From Blastococcus sp. VKM Ac-2987 (GTDB lineage: Bacteria > Actinomycetota > Actinomycetes > Mycobacteriales > Geodermatophilaceae): DNA of 64,000 bases. Shown piece after piece: positions 41,501 through 51,500 of this stretch. The number at the start of each line of letters is the position of its first letter. Position 1 is the stretch's first letter. Both the position numbers and the translations under genes were made by a program. The DNA lies in the NCBI RefSeq assembly GCF_026967805.1, contig NZ_JAPVBG010000001.1:821143-885142 (forward strand). The letters are read 5' to 3'. Under the pieces are notes generated by a model. It was not told the DNA's origin. It made no database searches and was given only the letters and a program-made list of their open reading frames with translations.

Positions 41501-44500
41501 CGAGAGGCGCGAGAACGCGAGAAGTTCGAGTCGTCCAGCAGGCTGCGGGAATACCGTGCGAACGTCGAGCCTCTGGTTGCCTGGGCCTCAGCGTGGCTCG
41601 ATGTTCAACTCGACCCCAGTTCCGAAAATAGGGCCAGTTTCGCCCAGCGCGCAGCCGCCTTTTTAGATGCATCACCCCCGGTGTGGCGAGAGGAACGGAT
41701 TGACCAGACCAAGGTCAACACCGTCCTGCGTCTCATCGGGCGTGCCGTAGCCCGTTTTCCCGACATCGTCGACCATGCTGCGCTGCTCGAGTTCGAGGCC
41801 CGCAACAACGACGCGATCAGTCGGCGCACTCTGGTAGAGGTCACACGACAGACGGCTACCCAGCCGGCGCTTCACGCGCTCTCCTCGCAGCTCGCCAGAC
41901 GCTGCCACCAGCGCTTGGCCAGCGCCCGAGAGGACGCCGGCGAACTCGCCACCGACTTCGTGCGGCTCGCGCGGGCCACCTACCGCATCTCTCCCGACGA
42001 AGCCGCGGTCCACTTTCAGGCCGCCCTAGACATCACGGACGCTATCGGCGATGACGCCTGGGCCCGCTGGGGCGCATTGCTCGCCATCGCTGGCCTGGCC
42101 GGGCGAGGCACCTCCAACGAGCCAGGCCGCGCCTACCGGCTGGGCCAGATCGCCGAGAGCGTCGAGCCCTACCTCGGCGACAACCTGTACCACGCCGACC
42201 TCCTTGCCGCCGCCGCGCAACTCTCCCTGACCGAGGCCCTCGCCACTGGATCGCGATGGCGCGATCGACGCATCGCCTCGATCGGAAACCTTGCCGACGG
42301 AGTCTCAACAACTCCTGCGGCACTGCTGAACGACGACCCGCTGGCGGCTCTCATACTGCTTCCATTGGGTCAACGGCATCCGGATCACCGTGCGCTGGCT
42401 TCGACGCTAGCCAAGAGCCCCCAGGACGCTGCGTCGACTGTCATCTCGTATCTCCAGTTCCGACGCCCCAGCCCACTCACGACCGACGCGCTCGACGAGC
42501 TCCTCACGATGTCCGGGGTCCCGCGGACATCCGTTGAGCAGGTCGATCCGTCCTTGCTCTGGACTGCACGTGCGACGGATGACAACCCTTCCGACGACGG
42601 CCACTCCTACAAGCCACGCAAGGTCTCCTTCGTCGACCTAGACCTCACCACGAGCGGCGGATGGGCAGAGGCGCTGAAGCGCCGCCAGCTCGCGCACGCC
42701 GGAGACGACCTCTTCGCCTACGTCGCTACCGACCTTGGTGCCACGCCCACCATCCTGCGCGCCTTCGAGGCATGTCCGACATCGAGCTACTGGGACCTCG
42801 ATCGCCTACTCGAGTCACTCCACGGCAAGTCGCTCTCGATGGCCACACAGGCGGCGCTCGACGAGATCCTGGCGAAGCTGCTGAATCGCTTCGCGTCAGA
42901 CTTCCTGCTGGTCTCCTGGCGCACGCTCGACCTCGACAGCGCCCGAGCCCTCACCGGCCGCGACACCGACTACGAACACGTCGCAAGCCGCGCCTTGGGA
43001 GATCATTCAAGCTTTACCGCCGACCAGGCCTACGCACTAGCCATCCACCTCGGGCGCCGCCTCGACGTCGCCCATGCCCTCCGATTGTTCGACGCCGCCG
43101 CCTCGCTCTTCGACGACGCCGCCCCTCTCGACGCCCACGACGGACATCACCCCAACGGAACGACGGAGGGCTGGGAGCCAAACGCGGCCGTCGCCGCCGT
43201 CATCTGGACAGCCCTGGGAGATCCCGCCGGAAAGACACGCTGGCAAGCCGCGCATTGCGTGCACCTGGCGCTCACCATGGGGCACGTCGGCGTCGTATCG
43301 CGACTGCTCGACCTGGCCTTCGGACGGATCAGTGCAAAGCCCTTTCTCGACGATCGCCTCGAGTTCTACGCACGGCACGCGCATCAGTGGCTCTTGTTCG
43401 GCATCAGTCGCGCGACCGCCGAGCCGGCGGCTCTGACCACAGCAGCGCTCTGCAAGCCCCTGCTGACACAGACCGCCACGGGTACCCCGCACGCAGTGAA
43501 CACGCCGCTGGCCCGCGACAGCCTGTTACGGCTTCAGGCTGCCGGCGCAATCGCGCTCGATCCAGCCGAGAAGACCCGCATCGAGCGAGTGGGCAGACCC
43601 ATTGGGACAGTACGCCGCGATTGGCACGCCGACCTCGAGGAACTCGCCTGCCTGAGCGAGATCACAGCCGCCACCGGCGATCGCAGCTCGTCGTCCCCCG
43701 AGTGCGACCGGAGAACGACCAGACCGACCGAACTCCCTGACCGCGCGTCAGGCGGCTCCGGGTCCACCCCGACCGCCACCGACGCGAACACAGACGCCGA
43801 AGTTGACACGAACGACACCGAAGACGAGCGATTCAGGTTTTTCTTCGACTTCCGCCAGTATTGGTGCGACCCACTTGGCGATGCCTTCGGTATCAGCGAC
43901 AGCTCTATCGAAAAGCTGGTGGCAGAAGTGCTTATCGATCGGTGGGCGGCTTCATCACGTGGCCGGGCCGAGGATGATGCCCGGCACACGCTCAAGCTCT
44001 ATCCCAAAGGCAGCTACGTTCACAAGGGTGAGTGGCCAGAGGAGGAGGACCTTGATTTCTACTTGGCCGTCCAGGGCCTCTGTGAGGTCGCGGGAGTTCT
44101 CCTCGAAAACCGGCCCGTCGTGCAGCGATACGACGAAGATCTCGAGACCGGAGAGTCTGAGTACACCCGATTCCTGCAATGGCATATTCCCAGCCGCACT
44201 GACGGGCGCTGGCTGTCCGACCGGCGTGATCCGGCGCCCCGGAATGCGGTCATAGAGCCAGACCGCCGTTCGGGAACCGGAATCACTGACTACGACGCGC
44301 ACTGGACATACCGCATCACGTCCAGCAGGTTCAACGAAGAGCTGTTTCCCTCACCGGAGCAAGTCGTTGTGTGGGAATTCCGACAGGTACAGCACTACTC
44401 ACGGAGCGAGACGGTAAGCGTGCGTTCAGCGCTCGTGACTCCGGCCACCGCCCCAGCTCTGCTCAGGGCATTGCAGACAGCGCCCGACACGCACGCATAC

Positions 44501-45007
44501 CGGATTCCCGACACGGCCGACGAGGAGCACAGCTCTACCATCCCGGGCTTTGAGCTAACCGGCTGGATAAGACCACCCGGGCACGCCTACGGGCGCGACC
44601 GACAAGATCCATACGCCGGCGCGGCTGAGTTCCCGCCCGCGCGCCCTACGCACGCCGTTCCGGCACTCCAGGCCCTGACCGCCGACCCGGACTACCGCCT
44701 CTGGCGATCCGGGCCAAGCATTGTGGCGGTCTCGATGACTTGGGACGACGGGAGCGGGGAGAGACACACGATCGGATCCACCGGGGACACGCTGACCGTA
44801 AACCGCTCGTGGCTCGCTTCTGTGCTCGCCGAGCTGGACCGATGGCTCATCCTCGAGGTCCAGATCCGTCGACGCTCGGACGACACCTCATATCGCGTCA
44901 CGCAGCGTGCCGGTGGCGAACAAGAGGAGGACGAACGATTCCGCTTCTTGCAGCCGTACACCAAGTACTTCCTGATGGACACCGCAGGGGCCGTCCATGA
45001 GTTCTGA
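38528..45007 (+). CDS. giant nuclease-STAND NTPase (Avs-like candidate defence protein)
   Basis: A protein of 2159 residues. Residues 1-150 look like a PD-(D/E)XK nuclease of the Cap4/DUF4297 kind: RDGDQFHYTWAARQSLRLLD, EVIDLAEYW (D76, E79) and VVYRQFKHS (Q96-F-K98). The STAND/NACHT-like NTPase follows, with Walker A HGPGGVGKSVLAG (K304) and Walker B LLTIILDAADN (D402), then VRLVVTCRTERI and GNPRVQATVL. From about 560 to 1720 there is a long helical array (for example AALRADRDFEAAQLALRLGAL) that would be the sensor. An acidic Thr/Asp linker near 1755 leads to a separate C-terminal domain of about 400 residues. This nuclease-STAND-sensor order is that of Avs anti-phage proteins. It overlaps its partner gene by 11 bases. 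Confidence 0.8.
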   Translation: MTKPDLLRPSRDGDQFHYTWAARQSLRLLDRDSGLHALFVEAVDLSEQPTAPDPDVSDADASTPEDDSDGGNEVIDLAEYWGSSDIDHTDRVVYRQFKHSTRHADEAWTLSFLTKTLVGFARKYRSLKADHPAVLDRVLFEFITNRAPAQSALDALKDLRHGIPSTATKAIRARLTAILRPDDVADLCRQLVVDERAPSLLKLRHLLDLEVADLLPGAPGDQALLLREMISSRATSVAGDDPAVLRADVLASLKTSEDQLLPAPNLIEPPRRPITRRQFAEVAAKIGEAATVPTLVHGPGGVGKSVLAGALAHHLPHGSITIVFDCFGNGSYRRPSAPRHRPKQGFVQLVNELAGRGLCDPMIPSATADEEDYARTFLRRLVNAAETLATIAPDGLLTIILDAADNAAMIAEEMGERSFVRGLIREPLPQNVRLVVTCRTERIHRLGFPANYQDIPLHGFELNETRSYLQTDYPDVSPADASEFHTRTGGNPRVQATVLDATTDIREALAWLAPNPSSPGAALDSLLERQVAEIRDRQHAAGADIDAICVGLAALRPMIPVRVLAELAGVHASVVLSFVSDLGRPLLVDGGSVQFRDEPTETWFRDRYRPAGKDLDAFLGRLLPIADEDAYVAASLPALLFEANRFDDLVQLALSDDRLPDNKLPTEQRNEIQRREIAQQRTHFALTAALRADRDFEAAQLALRLGALTAGRTRRLDLIRDNTDLAARFLDPSVLEQLVATRSLSAGWPSSNLPIEGALLAGADGQTDQARNRLRSATTWMSAWANQARRHDTDSGLGELDILQVTWGLLNTDGAAACVGFLRRWRPPTLAFDVGVDVARRLLDAGRLTDLHELARAARGAHLQLAIAQACAERDVAIERTIVARLLRPFLRRRTALQPSRHDDYRHAAAGDPLHNGLTAIVWLVTRAVAHNLTTPAKAEQILHRYLPENLGHRTGGPYDRDVWYPILGFALCARLEGRVLDPLDIQGPQIREAREREKFESSSRLREYRANVEPLVAWASAWLDVQLDPSSENRASFAQRAAAFLDASPPVWREERIDQTKVNTVLRLIGRAVARFPDIVDHAALLEFEARNNDAISRRTLVEVTRQTATQPALHALSSQLARRCHQRLASAREDAGELATDFVRLARATYRISPDEAAVHFQAALDITDAIGDDAWARWGALLAIAGLAGRGTSNEPGRAYRLGQIAESVEPYLGDNLYHADLLAAAAQLSLTEALATGSRWRDRRIASIGNLADGVSTTPAALLNDDPLAALILLPLGQRHPDHRALASTLAKSPQDAASTVISYLQFRRPSPLTTDALDELLTMSGVPRTSVEQVDPSLLWTARATDDNPSDDGHSYKPRKVSFVDLDLTTSGGWAEALKRRQLAHAGDDLFAYVATDLGATPTILRAFEACPTSSYWDLDRLLESLHGKSLSMATQAALDEILAKLLNRFASDFLLVSWRTLDLDSARALTGRDTDYEHVASRALGDHSSFTADQAYALAIHLGRRLDVAHALRLFDAAASLFDDAAPLDAHDGHHPNGTTEGWEPNAAVAAVIWTALGDPAGKTRWQAAHCVHLALTMGHVGVVSRLLDLAFGRISAKPFLDDRLEFYARHAHQWLLFGISRATAEPAALTTAALCKPLLTQTATGTPHAVNTPLARDSLLRLQAAGAIALDPAEKTRIERVGRPIGTVRRDWHADLEELACLSEITAATGDRSSSSPECDRRTTRPTELPDRASGGSGSTPTATDANTDAEVDTNDTEDERFRFFFDFRQYWCDPLGDAFGISDSSIEKLVAEVLIDRWAASSRGRAEDDARHTLKLYPKGSYVHKGEWPEEEDLDFYLAVQGLCEVAGVLLENRPVVQRYDEDLETGESEYTRFLQWHIPSRTDGRWLSDRRDPAPRNAVIEPDRRSGTGITDYDAHWTYRITSSRFNEELFPSPEQVVVWEFRQVQHYSRSETVSVRSALVTPATAPALLRALQTAPDTHAYRIPDTADEEHSSTIPGFELTGWIRPPGHAYGRDRQDPYAGAAEFPPARPTHAVPALQALTADPDYRLWRSGPSIVAVSMTWDDGSGERHTIGSTGDTLTVNRSWLASVLAELDRWLILEVQIRRRSDDTSYRVTQRAGGEQEEDERFRFLQPYTKYFLMDTAGAVHEF

Positions 45008-45851
45008 CGCGGACCCCATCCTCCAACTGGGTCGTGACCTTGCAAACGCACTAGATCCCAGCGACGTTGTTGGGCGCTGGATGTCCCACCACCTCGCTGA
45101 GCTGATCAAACGGTGCGAGGCGAGTCCCGACGACGCGGAACTGGCGGTGACCACGAGAGACGTCGTGCTGAAACTATGGGAACGCAAACGCGGCGCACGC
45201 TTCCAGACCGAACCGTACGGATACCTGCAAGCCGTCCTCCGCGCGATCGCGCGACTGGATCCCGACCCGACCCCATGGGCGTACTACCGCCCCTTTGACA
45301 ATCAAGGGCCGAACGCCGAAGCACTGACGACCTACCCGCTGTTACAGACGGCGTGCGAGATTGATCGAGAGGTCGGGCATCTCATCCGTCTTGCTGTGGC
45401 AGTCGCGGCTCGGGAGGCGACGTCACTCGAGGAGCCGTGGGTGGTTGCCGGTATGGAGATAGCGGACACGGAAGAGGACCGAGCAGCCCGCGCGGTCGAG
45501 CAACTCGTGCGCCGCCTCCAGTTGCGGATAGGGCGGGATGGTCCTGAGGCGCTGCAAGCTGACAATCACGCGACTGCGGCACCTGGCAGCGTGCAGTCAA
45601 CAGGACCCGTGCCCGATGACGTAGGAACGGAGGAACCCGCAGCTGCCGGTGAGGACCTGGACGACTTGGCTGAGAGGCTCGAATCAGCGGACGCTCTCAC
45701 AGTGGCGCTCGGCAGCGCCGTCATCCGATGCCGCCGTTTGATCGATCAGTTCGCAGGCTTGTTTGAGGAACGATCTCTGGGCGAGGGCGAAGGACCCACT
45801 GGTCTGACCGAATCTGTGCCTCATGGAGAAGGACCCGGCGCCCCCGACTGA
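44997..45851 (+). CDS. co-translated partner of the giant STAND protein
   Basis: A protein of 284 residues whose ATG (44997) lies inside the end of the giant gene. It is soluble and largely helical: ADPILQLGRDLANALDPSDVVGRWMSHHLAELIKRCE, TTRDVVLKLWERKRGARFQTEPYGYLQAVLRAIARLDPD, and ALTVALGSAVIRCRRLIDQFAGLFEE near the end. The middle (about 185-220) is Pro/Gly/Asp-rich linker. I do not recognise the family. The overlap makes a fixed stoichiometry with the NTPase likely, so it may be a regulator, antitoxin or second effector. Confidence 0.78.
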   Translation: MSSDADPILQLGRDLANALDPSDVVGRWMSHHLAELIKRCEASPDDAELAVTTRDVVLKLWERKRGARFQTEPYGYLQAVLRAIARLDPDPTPWAYYRPFDNQGPNAEALTTYPLLQTACEIDREVGHLIRLAVAVAAREATSLEEPWVVAGMEIADTEEDRAARAVEQLVRRLQLRIGRDGPEALQADNHATAAPGSVQSTGPVPDDVGTEEPAAAGEDLDDLAERLESADALTVALGSAVIRCRRLIDQFAGLFEERSLGEGEGPTGLTESVPHGEGPGAPD

Positions 45852-46030
45852 TCGCCAGCCTTCGCCGCTGCTAGTTCCCACTGGAGCTCGGCGAGCACGA
45901 CACCCCTCGCCAGCCACAAACTGAGGAATCCAAGATCGCGAGCCGACACACGTCTTGCATCTGAGGTAGCGGGTACTCGTTGTGACGGCTCGGCGAGCAA
46001 CCGCTGCAACCGGTTCACCCGGCCCCTCAT
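45821..46030 (-). CDS. possible small protein overlapping the partner gene
   Basis: From ATG 46030 (GGGGGAGGAGG directly before it), 69 residues: RVNRLQRLLAEPSQRVPATSD and VSARDLGFLSLWLARGVVLAELQWELAAAKAGD. The helix-like C-terminal half is plausible protein, but there is no family match I can name, and the frame is open far upstream. It may be chance. Confidence 0.25.
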   Translation of the reverse strand: MRGRVNRLQRLLAEPSQRVPATSDARRVSARDLGFLSLWLARGVVLAELQWELAAAKAGDQSGAPGPSP

Positions 46031-46899
46031 CCTCCTCCCCCGTAGCCGCGTTGCTGAACCAGTAAGCTGCCGACGTCCGCGACGCCCAGATTGCCCGCGC
46101 CATCGTCGCCATGCTGAGCGCGGCCACAAGTCACCGACGATCTGCAACTCTCTCGGTTGCAGCTGTAGGACGCGACGGGGCACGTGCGTCAGGAGCGGAC
46201 CTCCAGGGAGCGCATAGACGGCTGACCAGCAGAGATCGATCCAACGTTCCAAGCCGGCATGCCGGTTGAATCTCGGTCTCCCGCTCCACGCAAATCCGCA
46301 GCTTAAGCGCCCGATAAGCATACTGGAGGAGTCCTGAGGGCCTGGATGAGTCCTGGAGGCCTGGAGGACCCTCTGAGGCCCCGACTGCAACCCTTCAAGA
46401 CCCCTGTTCACTGATGGATAGATCGTGAATAGATCACGCCGCTCGTCAGGAAGCCCTAGTGAGAGCCCTTCGCTCTGCACCACCGAACCGCGTCATGAAA
46501 CCAACTGTGTCACGCCGCCGGCTGCCCTTTTCAGCGGCGCCCGAAACGAACTGCCCCCCTCGCGACGGGCGGGTTTCACGCGCGTGCACGTAGTCGTCGC
46601 AACGGAAGCCTCGTGGACGGTGTCGGCCGGCATCCGACCCGACGAGCGACCCGTTCGCCGCTTCCCAGCAGTGCTGTCCCAGTCGGCGCCTTCGCGGGCC
46701 AGACCGTTGCACCGGATAAGCGGCACGACCATCGGTACGCGTATGCGAGGGTGCGGAGGCGGCCGTTCCGCGGGATGACGAACTCGGCGGCCATACGAGG
46801 GCCGTGGTGAGCGGGGGGCTGTTAGACAGGTAGGTCTCGAGGCGCTTGGCCGGTACGCGCCGCTCGACATGGGTGACTATCCGTCGGGCGGCGTCCCCG
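46031..46899. other. island gap without a convincing gene
   Basis: About 870 bp between the two NTPase operons. Several short frames exist on both strands but none shows family-like sequence, a good start or sustained coding character. Around 46325-46385 there are imperfect repeats of GAGTCCTGGAGGCCTGGAGG type. Because both operons end here (plus strand at 45851, minus strand at 46900), it probably holds terminators and decayed DNA. Confidence 0.4.
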
Positions 46900-47517
46900 C
46901 TAGCCCGGCGCTATCTCACGTGCCCCCCGGCCATTTTGATCCGCTTCGACGCCCCTAATCGACTTGACATATCCTTCTCGACCGGCCCACACGCCCCCAT
47001 ATGCGTCTCGAAAGCGGACCTCACAAACCGCCCGATCCGAAACGCTAACACCGTCGTACAATAAGCCGACATTGCCCTGATTCACATGGAACTCAATGGA
47101 ACGGTTGGCGCCTGCCGCGACCGTACCTACCCGAACCTGCCCGACCCTTTGGGACCGCAGATAGGCAACCACAATAACCTCGAACACAGGTAGGGTACCT
47201 CCATTCGTAAGAATGGCATGCAGTTGCGCCTGCGCACCTGTGCGGCGGATCTCCCAACCGGACGCCACGACCGCCCGCGCCAACGCCTCAAGCTCGCGCC
47301 GGCGGAGATCCTCATTCGATCGACGGTAGTCTCGCACCTGCACTGCCGCTATCACGAGGCCTCCCCCCGTCGCTATCGCGCCAACATAGTCGCCGAGGAC
47401 TCCGAACTTTAGACTCCCATACCAACCCGGGACAGACACATACAACTCCAAAAGGGCTCCAACAGCCATCCCAGCTAAGAAGGTGACTACGAAGCCGATG
47501 TGGCGCCTCCTAAGCAT
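46900..47517 (-). CDS. two-TM protein, third gene of the STAND operon
   Basis: A protein of 205 residues from ATG 47517, overlapping the upstream ATPase stop by 8 bases. TM helices are IGFVVTFLAGMAVGALLELYV (about 7-27) and LGDYVGAIATGGGLVIAAVQV (about 42-62). A cytosolic helix follows (RDYRRSNEDLRRRELEALARAVVASGWEIR), then a beta-rich domain with LHAILTNGGTLPVFEVIVVAYLRS and RSIEFHVNQGNVGLLYDGVSV. The family is unknown. Its position after two ATPases suggests a membrane effector or anchor that they control. Base composition is markedly less GC-rich than the chromosome. Confidence 0.75.
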   Translation of the reverse strand: MLRRRHIGFVVTFLAGMAVGALLELYVSVPGWYGSLKFGVLGDYVGAIATGGGLVIAAVQVRDYRRSNEDLRRRELEALARAVVASGWEIRRTGAQAQLHAILTNGGTLPVFEVIVVAYLRSQRVGQVRVGTVAAGANRSIEFHVNQGNVGLLYDGVSVSDRAVCEVRFRDAYGGVWAGREGYVKSIRGVEADQNGRGAREIAPG

Positions 47518-48562
47518 CCGTCGACCATCGGTCGACTGGCCGCGCCTCGTTCGATAGAAGTTCTGCGAACGCCGCGGACCACAACGCGAGTCCCGACGTT
47601 TTCCTATTGATTAGTCCGTAGTCGATCAACGCGTCAAGTTCCGTCGACGGCACACTATGGCCATCGACTGCGACATCACGGGCCGCCTGCAAAAGATCGT
47701 CCTCCTCCAACAGGACAAGCAGTTTTTTGAAGTAGGAGTTCAACGTGTCCCGCGACCGTTCGATTGCCTCCTCGTAGTGACAGCCCTCAGCCAACTCGAA
47801 GAGGAATGCCTCACTGAGGAAGGGGTGCCCCCCGGCTATTTCATCCAGTGAATCGGCCTCAGCCTTGGGCAGCCCCTCCTTCCAACGACGGGCAACCATT
47901 TCGGTCAACTCCGCCGGAGTAAAAGGTTTCACGTAGATGGCCTGACATACCCCTACCAGATCGGAAAGGTTGGGTATCTGCTTTTCAATGGAGGAGAGGC
48001 GGCGCCGGCAACACAGCAGAACGGTAAGACCGAAGTCGGAAGGTCGTGAGATTAGCTCCCTAAGCCGCCGGACAGATAGATTCGAACTTTCCATTCCGCG
48101 AACGGCGTCGAATTCGTCGATGACCATAACGTGACGTCGACCGTCTGCTGTGCTCGAACGAAGGAGCTCCTTCGTTCCAGTGAACGGCACAGCGGATGAT
48201 CCTGCTTGTCGGAGACTCGGCAGATGGACGGTCTCGACCAATGCGTCGTAGATGGCATCAAAGAGCGTGAGATTCGTCTCCACGGAGCTCAGGTCAACCC
48301 AGGAGGCATTGATCTTCCGGTCACCCGACAACTGGTCTAGGAACAGTCTAGCAATTGAAGATTTTCCTATTCGCGGCTCTCCTACCAAGGCCCTACTGCT
48401 ATAGCCAGCGCCAACCGTGCGATGCAAGAGCCCTAGTGTATTCTCCCTTCCAACGAATCTCTCCCCGGTGACGACGGTTCCGTACCCTGCATACGGGTTC
48501 ACCGGACTGATGGCCACGCTCAACTTACGGCCATGGTGACTGGGCGATTCATTCGCAACCAT
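47510..48562 (-). CDS. STAND-like AAA ATPase, second gene of the operon
   Basis: A protein of 350 residues from ATG 48562, inside the end of the upstream gene (43-bp overlap); a GTG at 48517 is an alternative start. Key motifs: NPYAGYGTVVTGERFVGREN, Walker A GEPRIGKSS (61-69), a Walker B MVIDEFDAV, TVLLCCRRRLSSIEKQIPNL and IYVKPFTPAELTEMV. A winged-helix-like C-terminus follows (HSVPSTELDALIDYGLINRK). The NPY..F.GR prefix and GxPRIGKSS loop recall MNS-type STAND ATPases, the same kind as in the upstream giant protein. There is no sensor array, so it may act as a partner subunit. Confidence 0.8.
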   Translation of the reverse strand: MVANESPSHHGRKLSVAISPVNPYAGYGTVVTGERFVGRENTLGLLHRTVGAGYSSRALVGEPRIGKSSIARLFLDQLSGDRKINASWVDLSSVETNLTLFDAIYDALVETVHLPSLRQAGSSAVPFTGTKELLRSSTADGRRHVMVIDEFDAVRGMESSNLSVRRLRELISRPSDFGLTVLLCCRRRLSSIEKQIPNLSDLVGVCQAIYVKPFTPAELTEMVARRWKEGLPKAEADSLDEIAGGHPFLSEAFLFELAEGCHYEEAIERSRDTLNSYFKKLLVLLEEDDLLQAARDVAVDGHSVPSTELDALIDYGLINRKTSGLALWSAAFAELLSNEARPVDRWSTDA

Positions 48563-51500
48563 TCCTCGAAGAGACCTACCCGAATACGTAACCGGTTCAT
48601 GTGATCCCGCGTCAGAATTTCCCGCTCGATCATGTCCTCTATCAGCACATCCATGTCAGCCGATCCGCTCAGCCCCACCACAGAAAGATCGCTACGAGGC
48701 GCGCCTGTCAGCGGAGACGAATAAGCTGCGATTGCCGCGAGTATGGCCATGTAGTCTTGGCGGGCTGCGAGGCCAACCGACTCACCTGCCGCAGTGATAA
48801 GCGGATCGAAGCGTTCGATCGGCAACATGGCGGAACCATTCACTAAGGTTCGTACCACACTATCGATGTCGAACTCCGTGATTAGCGGCGCGCGTCTGTG
48901 GTTTAGGTGCCTCACTAGCTCATCGCACAGGATTTGAATAAACCAAGGACTACCCGCAGTCAGGCGGTAGATTTTGTCCAGTGATTTGCCACGATACCTA
49001 GACTTACCCTCAAGAAATATCGGTCTCTGGGCGAGCTCAAGAGCATCCTCTCTAGGGAGGTAGGAAATGCGCTCGTCGCGCGTAACCCCGAACTCGTTGG
49101 GAAATTCCTGCTTGAACCTAGGCATAGAATCCTGGCCAATGATGACCGCGCTGAAGAGTCGACTCTCCAATAGGGCCTTCCATTGCCTCATAAAGGACCG
49201 GTCGACGAGACCTTCGGAGATATACTCGTACATGTAGGTGAACTCGTCGACCAGGTAGACGATCCGGCCCGGCTGACCCGTCAGGGTCCCGAGAGCCTCC
49301 GTAGCAGACCTTAGGACGCGGCGGAACGCCTCGATCGGTGACTCCTTTAGGGCATCGCTAGTCGGCCACGATACATACTCGACAAAATTGTGGCGCCTCG
49401 CGGCCACCTCTAGCTCTTCTATGCAGGCGCGCAAGAAGCTTCTGTTCGCGGACTCGGCATCGATCTCCCCCAGCGTTACATTGACCGCAACGACTGGGGG
49501 CGAGAGACGTTGACTCACCTGCGATAGGACCGAAGACTTGCCCGACCGCTTCTGGCCATACAAGACAAAGCATTGGCCGGTGGGGCCCAGCGTCACCTGC
49601 GCCAAGATGTCTTCGAGCAGATCACGCCGGCCGAAGAACATGTGCGGGTCAGCGACGACACTCCCGCCCGAGTAGGGTTCATATGGGTTCGGATCGATCT
49701 TTGCGAAGTCTCGTTCCTCGTTCAAGCGGACCGCGAGCGAGAACGGCTTCTCCACGCCCTGAGAACCGCTCGAGGAGTACGTGACAACGCCGTCCAGGGT
49801 GAACGCCAGGTCTTTGACGTGTTCCTCAGAGGGGCGCAGCTGAAGGCGAACCTCCCGCACCGTCCCCGCGCGCATGACGTCGCCCACGGCCGTCTGCTTG
49901 ATGAGCGCAATGCCGCTGCCTGCACTAACTCCAACCTCAACGTCCTCGATCGGCGGACTTCCAGGCGCAAGCTCCAGCTGCAGAGCAACTGTCACAGTGC
50001 CGTCTTCATCCAGGCGGTACTGGTCGTCGGCCAGAATGTTCTCAACGGTCAGCGCTGGCTTCGCATCGCTCAAGTACTTCTCAAAGGCAAACTGGACCCG
50101 CTCGCTAAGGTTCGCGACGATGGCGAGGATCCAGGACACCGAGAGCGCCGTCGGTTGCTGATCCATTCGATCCCTGAGCCGGTCCAACGCGGCCTTCGCC
50201 CGACTGAATGATGACACCCGTTCCGTGAAGTCTCTTTCACCCCAGTAGCGGGCCATGTCGCCGACGATCTGGTTGATCTCGAGAAGGCGTTGCCTATCCA
50301 AGGCGAATCGCGCACTCTTGGCAACATCGGCAAGCGTGCCGGCTATATCCTGCAGCCGCGAGAGGCTCAGCTCACCGATTATCTTGACGTCCTCGAGTCG
50401 AGCACTTTCAAGGACCTGACGGTCCCGTTCCAGTTGTGTGGTTGCCGAGAAGTCCGCACGGATTTGGAGCGTCGGCCTCTTGTTGCATATTTCAGTCCGC
50501 ACGACGTCCTGAAGATTGCTGCTGCGGGTAACGTAGTAGGCTAAGTCATCCAGAAACGCCGACCATGCGGCGAGATTCCCCTCCAAACGTGCTCCAAGTT
50601 CGTGAAGCCTTTCCCGGTACACTGGATTCTCGGGAGTATCGCCGATGTAGGTCGACACTAATACCGGAGCATCGAGCAGAACCTTGTCCGGCGCTGCCAG
50701 GGCAAGCGCCTCGGTGGCATAGGCGCGTACTGTGTCCCGATCCGCACCGCCGATGGCTGCCGACTCCGCCATCAGGCTGAAGTATCGCCTCAACAGGTCG
50801 CTGAGCTGTACATCACCGGCTGCCTGTGGGTTCTGCCAGCACATGTATGCGAGCGTCAGGGCGACGTCGGCCCGTTCCCGCGGTCGCCGCCCTCTAATAC
50901 GCGTCAGGAAATCGTTTACCTCCTGGAAGTCGCGCTCATCGTAATATCCTCGAGCTTTTGATCTTTCATCCGCTCCCACGAGTTGGGCACCCTCGAGCGC
51001 GTAGACGGCGAAGGGCGAGAGACCAGTGACGTAGCTTTGCAGACTTTGCAAGTCTGCCTCCGCCAGACCTTCGCTCAGAGAATTGGTGCGCTCAAGCAGT
51101 TGCGGCAGGGTAGCGTCGTTCGGGTACTCCTCGATCGCCTGCTTAAGCAACGCCTTCGCCGCGGGGATATCGTCCATGGCGATCAAGCAGAAGACATCTT
51201 GTTTGGTGAGACTCATACGCCGCTGGCGGTCGGATGACTCATAGAGGAGCGCAATAACCTCCCGCGCTTGCGGGTACTGACGCCCCTTGAGCAGAATGCT
51301 CAACCGCAGGTTGTCTACAGCCCGTGTCTCTCCCGCGAAGTCATTGCGATGCTTCTCGAGCAAGTGCAATGCTGGCTTCCACTCATCGAGACGGTTCAAC
51401 AGCCAGGCGAGGTCCTTGATCGCACTGAGGCGGCGGGGGCCCTTATTGCTAATCTCGAGCTGGTAGAGTTGCTTGGCTCCGTTTAGTTCGCCAGCTCTCT

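Noticed and set aside
46425..46870. Several overlapping short frames on both strands of the inter-operon gap
   Set aside because: None has family-like sequence, sustained third-position GC bias or a clear ribosome site.
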